NCBI RefSeq assembly: GCF_902859875.1
Contig: NZ_CADIKF010000043.1
Location: 1 to 64,000 of the forward strand
Direction of reading: 5' to 3'
DNA: 64,000 nucleotides
DNA from: Paraburkholderia solisilvae
Lineage (GTDB): Bacteria > Pseudomonadota > Gammaproteobacteria > Burkholderiales > Burkholderiaceae
In this document: positions 25,598 to 35,336 of the stretch, in pieces
Position numbering within the stretch: position 1 is the first letter of the stretch
Layout of the letters: each line of letters opens with the position of its first letter
Position numbers and translations under genes: made by a program
Notes under the pieces: model-generated
Seen by the model: the letters and a program-made list of their open reading frames with translations, nothing else
The model's database searches: none
What the model was told of the DNA's origin: nothing

Positions 25598-26650
25598 TCA
25601 TTGCGGCGCCGGCGCGCGCCGCCAGCGGTGAAACAGGATCGAGCCGATCCAGCACGCCATGAACGCGGCGACGATCGTATAGCCGAGCATGCCGAAGCGC
25701 GCATTGACCGCGGCGACGGCGTCCCATGCGCCGCCGGACAAGCCCAACCGGTCGGCGATGAGGCCGAGCGCTTCGATGCCGCCGATCACGATCGCGACCA
25801 GCGCCGAGACGAACGTGATGCTCGCGTTGTAGTAGAGCTTGCGTTTCGGATCGTCCATTGCCCAGCCATACGCGTGGACCATCAGCACGTTGTCGGTCGA
25901 GTCGACGAGTGTCATGCCGGCGGTGAAGAGCGCCGGAAACACGAGGATCGAATACAGCGGCAGGCCTTTGCTGGCCTCTGCGGCGGCGATTGCGAGCAGG
26001 CCGATTTCAGTCGCGGTGTCGAAGCCGAGGCCGAACAGCACGCCGACCGGATACATGTGCCAGCTTTTCGTGACGACGCGAAAGAGCGGCTTGAGCGCAC
26101 GCGACAGCAGTCCGCCCGGCGCGGCCGCGTGTGCCGCGGCTCGATGGCTGGCGTGCACGGCGTCGGGGTCGCCGCCGCCATGCTGCGCGTGCCGGTAGCG
26201 GCGCCATACGTCGCGCAGGATCGCGAGATTCACGCCCGCCAGCACCAGCAGAAAGGTCGACGATACCAGCGTGCCGACCGTGCCCCCGACCGCCTTGAAT
26301 TCGTCGAAGCGGCCATGCAACGATAGCGCAGTGAGCGCGATACCGATCGTCGCGGCGATCACGATGGTCGAGTGGCCGAGCGAAAACGCGAGGCCGATGC
26401 CGAGCGGCTGCTTGCCCTGCTGCATCAGCTTGCGTGTGACCGCATCGATTGCCGCGATATGGTCGGCGTCCACCGCATGACGCAGACCGAAGCCGTACGC
26501 AAGCAGCGCGGTGCCGAGCAGCAGCGGATAGTGGCGGAACGCGATCAGCGCCCACGCCCATGCGCTGAGATTCGCGGCTATCAACGCCGCATACAGGATG
26601 ACGAGTTTGCGTGTCGGCGGGCTTGGGCGCGGCGTGGCGGTCGGCGTCAT
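25598..26650 (-). CDS. Nickel/cobalt transporter, NiCoT (HoxN/NixA) family
   Basis: This 350-aa inner-membrane permease imports Ni2+ or Co2+. The family signature on the second span is exact: RHAVDADHIAAID, whose His and Asp residues are needed for metal recognition. The other family elements are LGIGLAFSLGHSTIV, GFDTATEIGLL and AGMTLVDSTDNVLMVHAYGW. About eight spans are predicted, with a cytoplasmic His-containing loop near residues 155-180. It starts 18 bases after the cupin gene, so the two are co-transcribed. No urease or hydrogenase genes are near, and no cobalamin riboswitch is visible. Confidence 0.93.
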   Translation of the reverse strand: MTPTATPRPSPPTRKLVILYAALIAANLSAWAWALIAFRHYPLLLGTALLAYGFGLRHAVDADHIAAIDAVTRKLMQQGKQPLGIGLAFSLGHSTIVIAATIGIALTALSLHGRFDEFKAVGGTVGTLVSSTFLLVLAGVNLAILRDVWRRYRHAQHGGGDPDAVHASHRAAAHAAAPGGLLSRALKPLFRVVTKSWHMYPVGVLFGLGFDTATEIGLLAIAAAEASKGLPLYSILVFPALFTAGMTLVDSTDNVLMVHAYGWAMDDPKRKLYYNASITFVSALVAIVIGGIEALGLIADRLGLSGGAWDAVAAVNARFGMLGYTIVAAFMACWIGSILFHRWRRAPAPQ

Positions 26651-26668
26651 GAAAAAAGGGCGCTGAGG

Positions 26669-27187
26669 TCAGTGTTGATGCGGATGTTTATGGATCGGAT
26701 CGACCCAGTAAACCGTTTCCGGCTTTTCGACCGCATCGATATTCAGATTCACGACGACGGCCTCGTTGTCGCTGCGCACCAGTACGCATTCGAGCGGCTC
26801 GTCGGTGCTCGCATTGATTTCCTGGTGCGGCACATACGGCGGCACGAAGATAAAGTCGCCCGGGCCCGCTTCCGCGGTGAACTCGAGGTGCTCGCCCCAG
26901 CGCATCCGCGCGTGGCCGCGCACCACGTAGATCACGCTTTCGAGCGCGCCGTGATGATGCGCGCCCGTCTTCGCATTCGGGTGAATCGTCACCGTGCCGG
27001 CCCAGATTTTCTGCGCGCCGACGCGTGCCGCGTTGATCGCGGCCGCGCGGTTCATGCCCGGCGTTTGTGCGGTGTTCGTATCGAGCTGGTCGCCGCGGAT
27101 CACTTTCACGCCGTGCTCGCGCCAGTCGACTGGCTTGTCGTGTGCACCGTGCGCCGGTTGCTGCGGGTTGTCGTGGTCGTGGCTCAT
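26669..27187 (-). CDS. Cupin-domain protein with His-rich ends
   Basis: The 172-aa product has a single cupin barrel: the metal-site motif GAHHHGALESVIYVVRGHAR and the second motif GPGDFIFVPPYVPHQEINAS. Its N-terminus (MSHDHDNPQQPAHGAHDK) and C-terminus (HKHPHQH) are rich in histidine, so it may bind or buffer metal. It is the first gene of a pair with the NiCoT transporter, and this pairing suggests a role in nickel or cobalt handling, by inference only. Small cupins also act as isomerases or dioxygenases; no substrate can be assigned. Confidence 0.85.
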   Translation of the reverse strand: MSHDHDNPQQPAHGAHDKPVDWREHGVKVIRGDQLDTNTAQTPGMNRAAAINAARVGAQKIWAGTVTIHPNAKTGAHHHGALESVIYVVRGHARMRWGEHLEFTAEAGPGDFIFVPPYVPHQEINASTDEPLECVLVRSDNEAVVVNLNIDAVEKPETVYWVDPIHKHPHQH

Positions 27188-27283
27188 GAGTTGTCTCCTT
27201 ACGCTGGCGCGGCGGGCGCGCTGCCAGTCATTCTGGCATGGTCAAAAATGGCTCGCATCGAAGCGGACTGTTCGTGCGCGCAA

Positions 27284-27313
27284 AGAAAAAGCCCGTTCGG
27301 AACGAACGGGCTT
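27284..27313 (-). terminator. Rho-independent terminator after fusA
   Basis: A 9-bp stem GCCCGTTCG (27291-27299) and CGAACGGGC (27303-27311), extended by two A-T pairs, has a 3-base loop. On the minus strand it is followed by a T-rich run (TTTTTCTTTG). It lies 30 bases after the fusA stop. Confidence 0.92.
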
Positions 27314-27343
27314 CGACAGGTCCGGCAAGACATTCAGTGCCGG

Positions 27344-29449
<2,106 letters not shown>

Positions 29450-29685
29450 GTGAACCTCCATGGAATAGCGCGCCGCCTCTTGTCCGCCGGGCGGGTGACC
29501 ACCCTATCCGGTCGGCTGCGGCGCGACTGGCAGAGACTACAAGGATAGCGTGTCGGATCGCCTTTTGCTTGAATCTTCCGCGCCGCGGCAAAGCGCAAGC
29601 GCGCGTGCGGCAAATCGCGTGGATGTCGTCGTGCAACGCGATGATGCGAGCGCTGCGGTGCTGCGCGCCGTGCGGATGCAGAAAA

Positions 29686-29720
29686 CCGGCTTGCACGGAT
29701 GGGTACGCAAGCCGGCTTTT
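29686..29720. terminator. Bidirectional hairpin terminator downstream of the DUF192 gene
   Basis: A 9-bp stem CCGGCTTGC (29686-29694) and GCAAGCCGG (29707-29715) has a 12-base loop and short T-runs on both sides. On the minus strand the tail is TTTTC. It lies about 155 bases past the DUF192 stop. Confidence 0.75.
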
Positions 29721-29734
29721 GCGGGAGGATGAAG

Positions 29735-29779
29735 GCGCTTACCGCGCTTACCGCGCTTACCGCGCTTACCGCGCTTACC
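29735..29779 (+). repeat. 9-bp perfect tandem repeat, five copies
   Basis: GCGCTTACC is repeated five times without mismatch, then breaks into GCGATTGCG. It sits between the DUF192 stop and its terminator, so it would be transcribed in that gene's 3' untranslated region. Confidence 0.92.
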
Positions 29780-29874
29780 GCGATTGCGCGGTGGCGATGC
29801 GGCGCGCGGCGCCGGTTCGCTCGAATCGCGAACCGCTCACGCCGCGCGAGATGGCCGCGACCGTCGCCGCCGGG

Positions 29875-30390
29875 TCACTGCGGTTGCGGCAACCCTTGAA
29901 TCTTCGTGCCGGGCTTGATGCCCTTCGACTCGAACCAGCCCTTGCTCATCTCGAGCGCGTAGACGCCGTTATTGCGTGGGCAATGGTTGTTGGTGGTTTC
30001 GGCCTGCATCTCGTCGATATCGGTGATCGTGCCGTCCGCGCGGATAAATGCGATGGACAGCGGGATCAACGTGTTCTTCATCCAGAAGCAGTGCACCGCG
30101 TTCTCGTTGAAGACGAACAGCATGCCTTCGTTCGGCTTGAGTTCGGTGCGGTACATCAGGCCCTGTTCGCGGTCAGGATCGTTCGCGGCGACGCCGGCGT
30201 CGATCACGAACATGCCGGCGGTCAGTTTCGCGCGAGGGAAGTCGCCGGGCTGCTTCGCGCCGGGTGGAATCTGCGCGAACGCATCGCGCGCCGGCAAGGC
30301 GGCAAACGACAGCGCGACGACCGACAACGCAACGGCAAGCGCACAGCGTGCCGCAAAATTCGCCCATAGCGAGCGCGGGTTGAATCGCAC
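29875..30390 (-). CDS. DUF192 family exported protein
   Basis: The 171-aa product belongs to DUF192, a small conserved family of unknown biochemical role. It has a signal peptide (core LAVALSVVALSFAALPARDA, cleavage before QIPPG) and the family stretches DREQGLMYRTELKPNEGMLF, HCFWMKNTLIPLSIAFI and NNGVYALEMSKGWFESKGIK. The start is GTG at 30390, because AAGGAG lies 7 bases upstream and gives a good signal peptide; the ORF from 30483 would place unrelated residues before it. It is followed by rare features, a 9-bp repeat and a hairpin terminator. Confidence 0.88.
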   Translation of the reverse strand: MRFNPRSLWANFAARCALAVALSVVALSFAALPARDAFAQIPPGAKQPGDFPRAKLTAGMFVIDAGVAANDPDREQGLMYRTELKPNEGMLFVFNENAVHCFWMKNTLIPLSIAFIRADGTITDIDEMQAETTNNHCPRNNGVYALEMSKGWFESKGIKPGTKIQGLPQPQ

Positions 30391-30439
30391 GACGGAACTC
30401 CTTGCTGAAGATGAATCGCGAATGTTACGCGAGCGCGTC

Positions 30440-30479
30440 GAAAAAGAAAAAGGCAGATAGCCTCGCGGCAATCTGCCTT
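30440..30479 (-). terminator. Terminator after the small basic protein gene
   Basis: The 9-bp stem AAGGCAGAT (30450-30458) and ATCTGCCTT (30471-30479) with a 12-base loop is followed on the minus strand by TTTTCTTTTTC. It serves the gene ending at 30538. Confidence 0.85.
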
Positions 30480-30537
30480 TCAACGCCGTAAGAACGGCAG
30501 GTACAACCGTGTTCTTGACTGCGTTATCTCTTCAAAC

Positions 30538-30726
30538 TTATTCCGAAGCGCCCGAAGCAGCGGCAGCCGCAGCAGCCTTCTTCGACGACTTCTTGTGTGC
30601 GTGCTTCTTCGTTGCCTTGTGAGCCGACGAAGCCGGAGCTGCTGCGTCAGCAGCCGGTGCCGAAGCTTGTGCGAATGCTGCCGTTGCGAAGAGGCCAGCG
30701 ACCAGAGCGGCGATCAGTTTGTTCAT
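30538..30726 (-). CDS. Small exported Ala/Lys/His-rich protein
   Basis: The 62-aa product has a clear signal peptide (MNKLIAALVAGLFATAAFA, cleavage before QASAPA). The mature part has only Ala, Ser, Pro, Lys, His and a few other residues, with basic runs such as KKHAHKKSSKKA. Composition resembles the acid-shock (Asr-like) proteins, and similar small proteins are common in Burkholderiaceae, but that link is by composition only. It is monocistronic with its own terminator. The upstream region contains an AT-rich near-palindrome TTAGTTAATTAACCAA (30745-30760) that may be part of the promoter. Confidence 0.8.
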   Translation of the reverse strand: MNKLIAALVAGLFATAAFAQASAPAADAAAPASSAHKATKKHAHKKSSKKAAAAAAASGASE

Positions 30727-31127
30727 TTTGTGAATCCTCAGCTTTAGTTAATTAACCAAATGACCCGTTGGTCGAGTCATGTCGTTCAACGTGTCATCCA
30801 CCTTTCGGTTGACAGCCGCTTCACAGAAATTTCGATGGAAACTTTCGCGAGACGGCTGCGAGCTTGCGAGACCCGCGCGAGCGCGGCAGCGGGTTTGCAG
30901 GATGACGCGAAGGCCCGGCAGGGCCGAATGCCGGATAGCCCGGTCGGCATCTGCGCGTGTAACGCGTGGTGTCGCGCGGCGGTTGACGAAAATCTTTGTG
31001 AATTTTTGTCACATCGCGCGATGGCCGGAGGCAAGTGCTGTGCTCAGGCCGGCGAAGGGCGCTGAAATGCTTGCCGGTACAACGACTTAGACGATCCACG
31101 CGCGCATGCTGCGCGACGCGGGTGCGC
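30727..31127. other. Intergenic region upstream of the small basic protein gene
   Basis: It holds the upstream region of the small protein gene, with an AT-rich near-palindrome at about 30745-30760, and the 3' flank of rluE. No gene is supported; the open frames on either strand have no ribosome site. Confidence 0.4.
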
Positions 31128-31697
31128 TTACGCGAGTCCGTCCCACGGCGCGCGGGCGGGCAGTTCGCGCGTGTCGCCGGGCTCGAGGCCGAGTGAGAAG
31201 ACATCGAGCGCGCCGACGCCGACGCGCACGAGGCGCAGCGTCGGAAAGCCCACGGCGGCGGTCATCCGGCGCACTTGCCGGTTCTTGCCCTCGGTGATGG
31301 ACAGTTCGATCCAGGCGGTCGGAATTGCCGCGCGATGGCGAATCGGCGGGTTGCGCGGCCACAGCGTGTCGGGCGGCGCGACGAATGCGGCACGGCACGG
31401 ACGCGTCACGTAGTCGCCGAGATCGACGCCGCGCGCGAGCGCTTTCAGGTCCGCGTCGCGCGGCGTGCCTTCGACTTGCGCCCAGTAGCGTTTGACAAGT
31501 TTGTGACGCGGCTCGGCAATGCGCGCCTGAAGCGCGCCATCGTCGGTGAGCAGCAGCAGGCCTTCGCTATCCGAGTCGAGCCGCCCGGCGGGATAGACGC
31601 CCGGCACGCGCACCCAATCTGCGAGCGACGCGCGCGTGTCATGCGGGGAGAACTGGCAGATCGTGCCGTAGGGCTTATTCAGGGCGAGCAGCGTCAT
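31128..31697 (-). CDS. rluE: 23S rRNA pseudouridine synthase RluE
   Basis: RluE converts uridine 2457 of 23S rRNA to pseudouridine. The 189-aa product has the RsuA/RluB-E core: LLALNKPYGTICQFSPHD, the catalytic-Asp motif VYPAGRLDSDSEGLLLLTDD, LWPRNPPIRHRAAIPTAWIE and GKNRQVRRMTAAVGFPTLRL. Like E. coli RluE it lacks an S4 domain in front. The ATG at 31697 is used; the ribosome site is weak and a longer in-frame extension exists but shows no conserved residues. It diverges from icd across 307 bases. Confidence 0.93.
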   Translation of the reverse strand: MTLLALNKPYGTICQFSPHDTRASLADWVRVPGVYPAGRLDSDSEGLLLLTDDGALQARIAEPRHKLVKRYWAQVEGTPRDADLKALARGVDLGDYVTRPCRAAFVAPPDTLWPRNPPIRHRAAIPTAWIELSITEGKNRQVRRMTAAVGFPTLRLVRVGVGALDVFSLGLEPGDTRELPARAPWDGLA

Positions 31698-31806
31698 GCG
31701 TAAATTTTCTGCGGCGAAAGGACGCGCTGCGGTACGTCGCAAGCGATAAGCTGCAAGGCGCACCGTGGCAAATGGCCGGATATTAATGCATAATACGCAC
31801 CGCTCA
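31698..31806. other. Divergent rluE/icd intergenic region, left part
   Basis: This is the rluE-side part of the 307-base gap that also includes the 28-bp palindrome listed next and then runs to icd at 32005. A possible -10 box CATAAT at 31789-31794 would place an icd start point near the palindrome. A second candidate -10, TAGAAT, is near 31892. No gene is seen. Confidence 0.4.
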
Positions 31807-31834
31807 GTCTTTTGTCTTATATAAGACCTAAGAC
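31807..31834. promoter_or_regulatory. Nested 28-bp palindrome upstream of icd
   Basis: The core GTCTTATATAAGAC (31814-31827) is a perfect 14-bp palindrome. It is flanked by GTCTT (31807-31811) and AAGAC (31830-31834), placed symmetrically about the same centre. The whole 28 bases are therefore nearly palindromic and also read as two overlapping GTCTT direct repeats per arm. It lies 170 bases before icd and may be a dimeric regulator's operator; GntR-type sites upstream of central-carbon genes look similar in my recollection. No regulator can be assigned. Confidence 0.6.
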
Positions 31835-32004
31835 ATTGCGCGTTCGTGGATGCCAGCCTTCCCGTCGAAGCCTCCGGGCGCCGCGGTGGGCTAGAATAGC
31901 GGCTTGGCCGCTCATGGGCGTCAGGCCTGCGTGTACGACGAGCGCCCCGGTTTCGCAGTCTCCCCATCTGATTTCACCAGCACAGCCATTACTGGAGTCC
32001 GATC

Positions 32005-33261
32005 ATGGCGTATCAGCACATCAAGGTTCCGACGGGCGGTGACAAGATCACCGTCAACGCGGATTTCTCGCTCAATGTTTCCGACCAGCCGATCATCCCG
32101 TACATCGAAGGCGACGGCACCGGTGTCGATATCACGCCGGTGATGATCAAGGTCGTCGATGCGGCGGTCGCGAAGGCGTATGGCGGCAAGAAGAAGATCC
32201 ACTGGATGGAAGTGTTTGCCGGCGAGAAGGCGACCAAGGTCTATGGTCCGGATGTGTGGCTGCCGGAAGAAACGCTGTCGGTGGTGAAGGAATATGTGGT
32301 GTCGATCAAGGGCCCGCTCACGACGCCGGTCGGCGGCGGTATCCGCTCGCTGAACGTCGCGCTGCGTCAGGAACTCGATTTGTATGTCTGCCTGCGTCCG
32401 GTGCAGTACTTCAAGGGTGTGCCTTCGCCGGTGCGTGAGCCGGAGAAGACCAACATGGTGATCTTCCGCGAGAACTCGGAAGATATTTACGCGGGCATCG
32501 AGTGGGCCGCGGAATCGGAGCAGGCGAAGAAGGTCATCAAGTTCCTGCGCGAAGAAATGGGCGTGAAGAAGATCCGCTTCCCGGAAACGTCGGCGATCGG
32601 TGTGAAGCCGGTGTCGAAGGAAGGCACTGAGCGTCTCGTGCGCAAGGCTATCCAGTACGCGATCGACAATGATCGCCGCTCGGTTACGCTGGTGCACAAG
32701 GGCAACATCATGAAGTTCACCGAAGGCGCGTTCCGTGATTACGGCTATGCGCTTGCGCAGAAGGAATTCGGCGCGGAGCTGGTGGACGGCGGTCCGTGGA
32801 TGAAGTTCAAGAACCCGAAGACGGGTAGCGAGATCGTCGTGAAGGACGTGATTGCGGACGCGTTCCTGCAGCAGATCCTGCTGCGTCCGGCTGAATACGA
32901 CGTGATCGCGACGCTGAACCTGAACGGCGATTACGTCTCGGATGCACTGGCTGCGCAAGTCGGCGGTATCGGTATCGCGCCGGGTGCGAACATGTCGGAT
33001 TCGGTCGCGATGTTCGAAGCCACGCACGGCACTGCGCCGAAGTACGCGGGTAAGGACTATGTGAACCCGGGTTCGGAAATTCTGTCGGCGGAAATGATGC
33101 TGCGCCATCTGGGCTGGACCGAAGCGGCGGATGTGATTATCGCGTCGATGGAAAAGTCGATTCTGCAGAAGCGCGTGACGTATGACTTCGCCCGTCTGAT
33201 GGAAGGCGCGACGCAGGTGTCGTGCTCGGGCTTTGGGCAGGTGATGATTGAGAATATGTAA
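32005..33261 (+). CDS. icd: NADP-dependent isocitrate dehydrogenase
   Basis: This 418-aa TCA-cycle enzyme converts isocitrate to 2-oxoglutarate, CO2 and NADPH. It is the dimeric bacterial type: IPYIEGDGTGVDITPVMIKV, the substrate loop MVIFRENSEDIYAGIEWAAE whose Ser is the phosphorylation site of the E. coli enzyme, the metal-binding region DVIADAFLQQILLRPAEYDV and the cofactor segment THGTAPKYAGKDYVNPGSEI. GGAG precedes the ATG. It is convergent with an AT-rich glycosylation cassette that begins 90 bases past its stop; the 3' end of icd is a known phage attachment site in enterobacteria, but no repeat of that end was found here. Confidence 0.97.
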   Translation: MAYQHIKVPTGGDKITVNADFSLNVSDQPIIPYIEGDGTGVDITPVMIKVVDAAVAKAYGGKKKIHWMEVFAGEKATKVYGPDVWLPEETLSVVKEYVVSIKGPLTTPVGGGIRSLNVALRQELDLYVCLRPVQYFKGVPSPVREPEKTNMVIFRENSEDIYAGIEWAAESEQAKKVIKFLREEMGVKKIRFPETSAIGVKPVSKEGTERLVRKAIQYAIDNDRRSVTLVHKGNIMKFTEGAFRDYGYALAQKEFGAELVDGGPWMKFKNPKTGSEIVVKDVIADAFLQQILLRPAEYDVIATLNLNGDYVSDALAAQVGGIGIAPGANMSDSVAMFEATHGTAPKYAGKDYVNPGSEILSAEMMLRHLGWTEAADVIIASMEKSILQKRVTYDFARLMEGATQVSCSGFGQVMIENM

Positions 33262-33287
33262 GCAGTGTAGTTTTTGAGGTATTGAGC

Positions 33288-33323
33288 AAAACCCCGGCAC
33301 ATGTCAGGTGCGCCGGGGTTTTT
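33288..33323. terminator. Bidirectional terminator between icd and the gtr-like cassette
   Basis: The stem AAAACCCCGGC (33288-33298) and GCCGGGGTTTT (33312-33322) has A and T runs on both flanks, so it can end icd and the convergent minus-strand gene. Confidence 0.9.
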
Positions 33324-33351
33324 GTTTGTGTGTGCTTTTTATCAGATGCGG

Positions 33352-34908
33352 CTAGGCGCGACTGGTCAGTGGTGGCGGCGTCCAGTTCAGGATCGCTTGC
33401 GCAGCGGATACCACGACGGCGATCGAGGATGCGAAAAGGCAAACCATGAGCGGCGCCTGCATGGCGATGTACCGTTCAATGTCGAAAGTGTGTACAAGCG
33501 CAATGAGAAGATTGGTGGATACGTAGATTGAAAAAAGCGAAATGAAGGTCGCCCGAATTTCCATTGGTATATGTGCGCGCGCTTTTCGAGAAAGCATGCA
33601 CACAAACAGAGTTACGGCCGCCAGCGGTATCAGGATGACAAATAGTGCGTTAAATACGTCGGGATCGATGGTTCGAAAGCTTGTGTTTTTGCCTAGATCT
33701 CGCATGCATTCATCATGAAGAGTTGCAAACAGGGATCCGAGTTTTACGCCTTCGGAAACAATATTACAGTTAATGGGAGTTGGCGCGTCCTTGGCTGACA
33801 ACGGAAAACTTGTCAGGTATGAGAACTGCGTGCCGATTCTATTGGCGACGATAGTAGGTGAATATAGGGCTGATTGAATATATGTTTGAATGAAAAATTC
33901 ACTTGCTGCGACCGGGGTTTTGTGAAATGTCGTACTCAGGATCTCTGCGGCCGGCCCGTACATACATTTGTCACCGTTAAAACCGTTTAATACCCACCAA
34001 CCTGGACCCGCGTCGAGAATTTTTTTCAATTCAAGCTGTAGTGGGATATTTGTTTGCGGTTGCTTTTGGTTCAAATATCTGTAGACAATGTCCGCGTTAT
34101 TGCAAAATAGCGTTTCAGGACCAAATGTCGTGCTAACGGCGAAATCATACTTTTTTTGGAGTGTCTTCTCAAACAGGTAGAGGGGAGTGACTAGAAACAA
34201 TCCAGCCATCGCGATGGCAAAAGCTGCTTTCCGAGACGTCTTTTTCGAATTGATAGCGACGGTAAGCGGGGTCGCAACTGCGGACAAAATAAAATGAGGT
34301 TTGACGAGAGGGATAACTGCTCCCAAAAAGGCAAGCGATAGCAAAGTCCATTTTTTTGCCGTCGACTTTTTCGTCGAAAAATGCATCGCAATCAGCAAAA
34401 TTACCAGCGTAAGAAGGGCCGAATAAAGCGGCTCGGGCATTACAGTGTAAGCTAAGGCCAGTGCACTGCCATTGAAGCAAAATAAGGCAAAGCCGGTGCT
34501 AAACAAAATCGCTGAAATCACCCAGCTTACGCGGGTCTTAAACTGGATGCTTTTGAATATTACAACCATCACAATCCAACAGCAAACCAGCGTGATGCAA
34601 TAGAGCGCATGCTGCGCAATCAGAATAGTCCGTTGAGATCGATGTATCTCCATAAGGATTGTCAGGAACATCGGAAAGACGAAGCCACGTCCATTTGTGT
34701 GAACGTAAGGCTGCCCATCCATGTAATGAGCGGCGGGATAGAGATAGCCAATTGAATCATCCAGGATCGTGAGCACGCTGGAAGTGGCCAGGATATTGAT
34801 AATTCCTGCGAGACAAACAATAATATTGAAAGTTGCAAACAATACGACGAGCTTGTCATTTTGAGGGTGGCTAAATCCGCTGCGATTTGCCGAATTTAGT
34901 GCTTTCAT
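33352..34908 (-). CDS. Large multi-spanning membrane protein, probable GT-C glycosyltransferase
   Basis: The 518-aa product has around ten hydrophobic spans and a large soluble loop of about 150 residues in the C-terminal half that contains several Cys. Near the N-terminus the acidic pair in TILDDSIGYLYPAAHYMDGQ, followed by GRGFVFPMFLTI, resembles the first periplasmic loop of GT-C enzymes, which use a lipid-linked sugar. It is the last gene of a gtrB-gtrA-like set and is coupled to gtrA by an ATGA overlap, the position of the serotype-specific transferase in phage gtr operons. No named family is certain. The DNA is visibly AT-rich relative to neighbours, which suggests recent acquisition. 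Confidence 0.7.
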   Translation of the reverse strand: MKALNSANRSGFSHPQNDKLVVLFATFNIIVCLAGIINILATSSVLTILDDSIGYLYPAAHYMDGQPYVHTNGRGFVFPMFLTILMEIHRSQRTILIAQHALYCITLVCCWIVMVVIFKSIQFKTRVSWVISAILFSTGFALFCFNGSALALAYTVMPEPLYSALLTLVILLIAMHFSTKKSTAKKWTLLSLAFLGAVIPLVKPHFILSAVATPLTVAINSKKTSRKAAFAIAMAGLFLVTPLYLFEKTLQKKYDFAVSTTFGPETLFCNNADIVYRYLNQKQPQTNIPLQLELKKILDAGPGWWVLNGFNGDKCMYGPAAEILSTTFHKTPVAASEFFIQTYIQSALYSPTIVANRIGTQFSYLTSFPLSAKDAPTPINCNIVSEGVKLGSLFATLHDECMRDLGKNTSFRTIDPDVFNALFVILIPLAAVTLFVCMLSRKARAHIPMEIRATFISLFSIYVSTNLLIALVHTFDIERYIAMQAPLMVCLFASSIAVVVSAAQAILNWTPPPLTSRA

Positions 34909-35315
34909 AATGAATCAAACGACCGTTTGTATTTAAATAAAAAAAGGCGGGACGCGCAGAAATTAATAAACATTCCAGCAATACTGCCGCCACCCACACC
35001 AAGAAAAGGGTGTTGCGCAACGACCGGGACAATTGCTATCAATATTACATAGGTCGCATAATTCACGGCACCGCCTCCGAGCATCAAGAAAAGGTAGATC
35101 ATGAATTCTTTTCTCGTTGATTGCCCAGAATGAAGTGATCGAAAGGTCAGCGCGCGGTTGATCAGCCACGTGGTGAATACCGCGCACAGAAAGGAGATGA
35201 CACGGGACAGATAAAGTCCCAACGATGGCGCGAGGCAATATAACACTCCCGCGTCGACCAGAAAACCGGCAACTCCGGATAGTATGAACCAGAAAAATGG
35301 GCGCAAAAACTTCAA
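34905..35315 (-). CDS. gtrA: GtrA-like family membrane protein (probable flippase)
   Basis: The 136-aa product has four hydrophobic spans and the GtrA family pattern: FILSGVAGFLVDAGVLYCL at the start, TWLINRALTFRSLHSG after span 2, and a Gly-rich third span (LMLGGGAVNYATYVILI) before FCASRLFLFKY. GtrA proteins are thought to flip bactoprenol-linked sugar across the inner membrane. It lies 21 bases after the GtrB-like gene and overlaps the large membrane transferase by ATGA. Its AT-rich composition matches that of its neighbour. Confidence 0.88.
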   Translation of the reverse strand: MKFLRPFFWFILSGVAGFLVDAGVLYCLAPSLGLYLSRVISFLCAVFTTWLINRALTFRSLHSGQSTRKEFMIYLFLMLGGGAVNYATYVILIAIVPVVAQHPFLGVGGGSIAGMFINFCASRLFLFKYKRSFDSL

Positions 35316-35336
35316 TAGTTTGTACTCTGAATCGTA

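Larger units (their letters stand above)
29450..29874. other. Intergenic region between fusA and the DUF192 gene
   Basis: It carries the fusA promoter region next to 29460, a hairpin terminator at 29686-29720 and a 9-bp tandem repeat at 29735-29779. I could not fix the fusA promoter hexamers. No gene is supported. Confidence 0.5.

Noticed and set aside
33262..33351. Possible phage attachment site at the icd 3' end
   Set aside because: No second copy of the icd end and no integrase were found within the window, so integration at icd is not supported by sequence.
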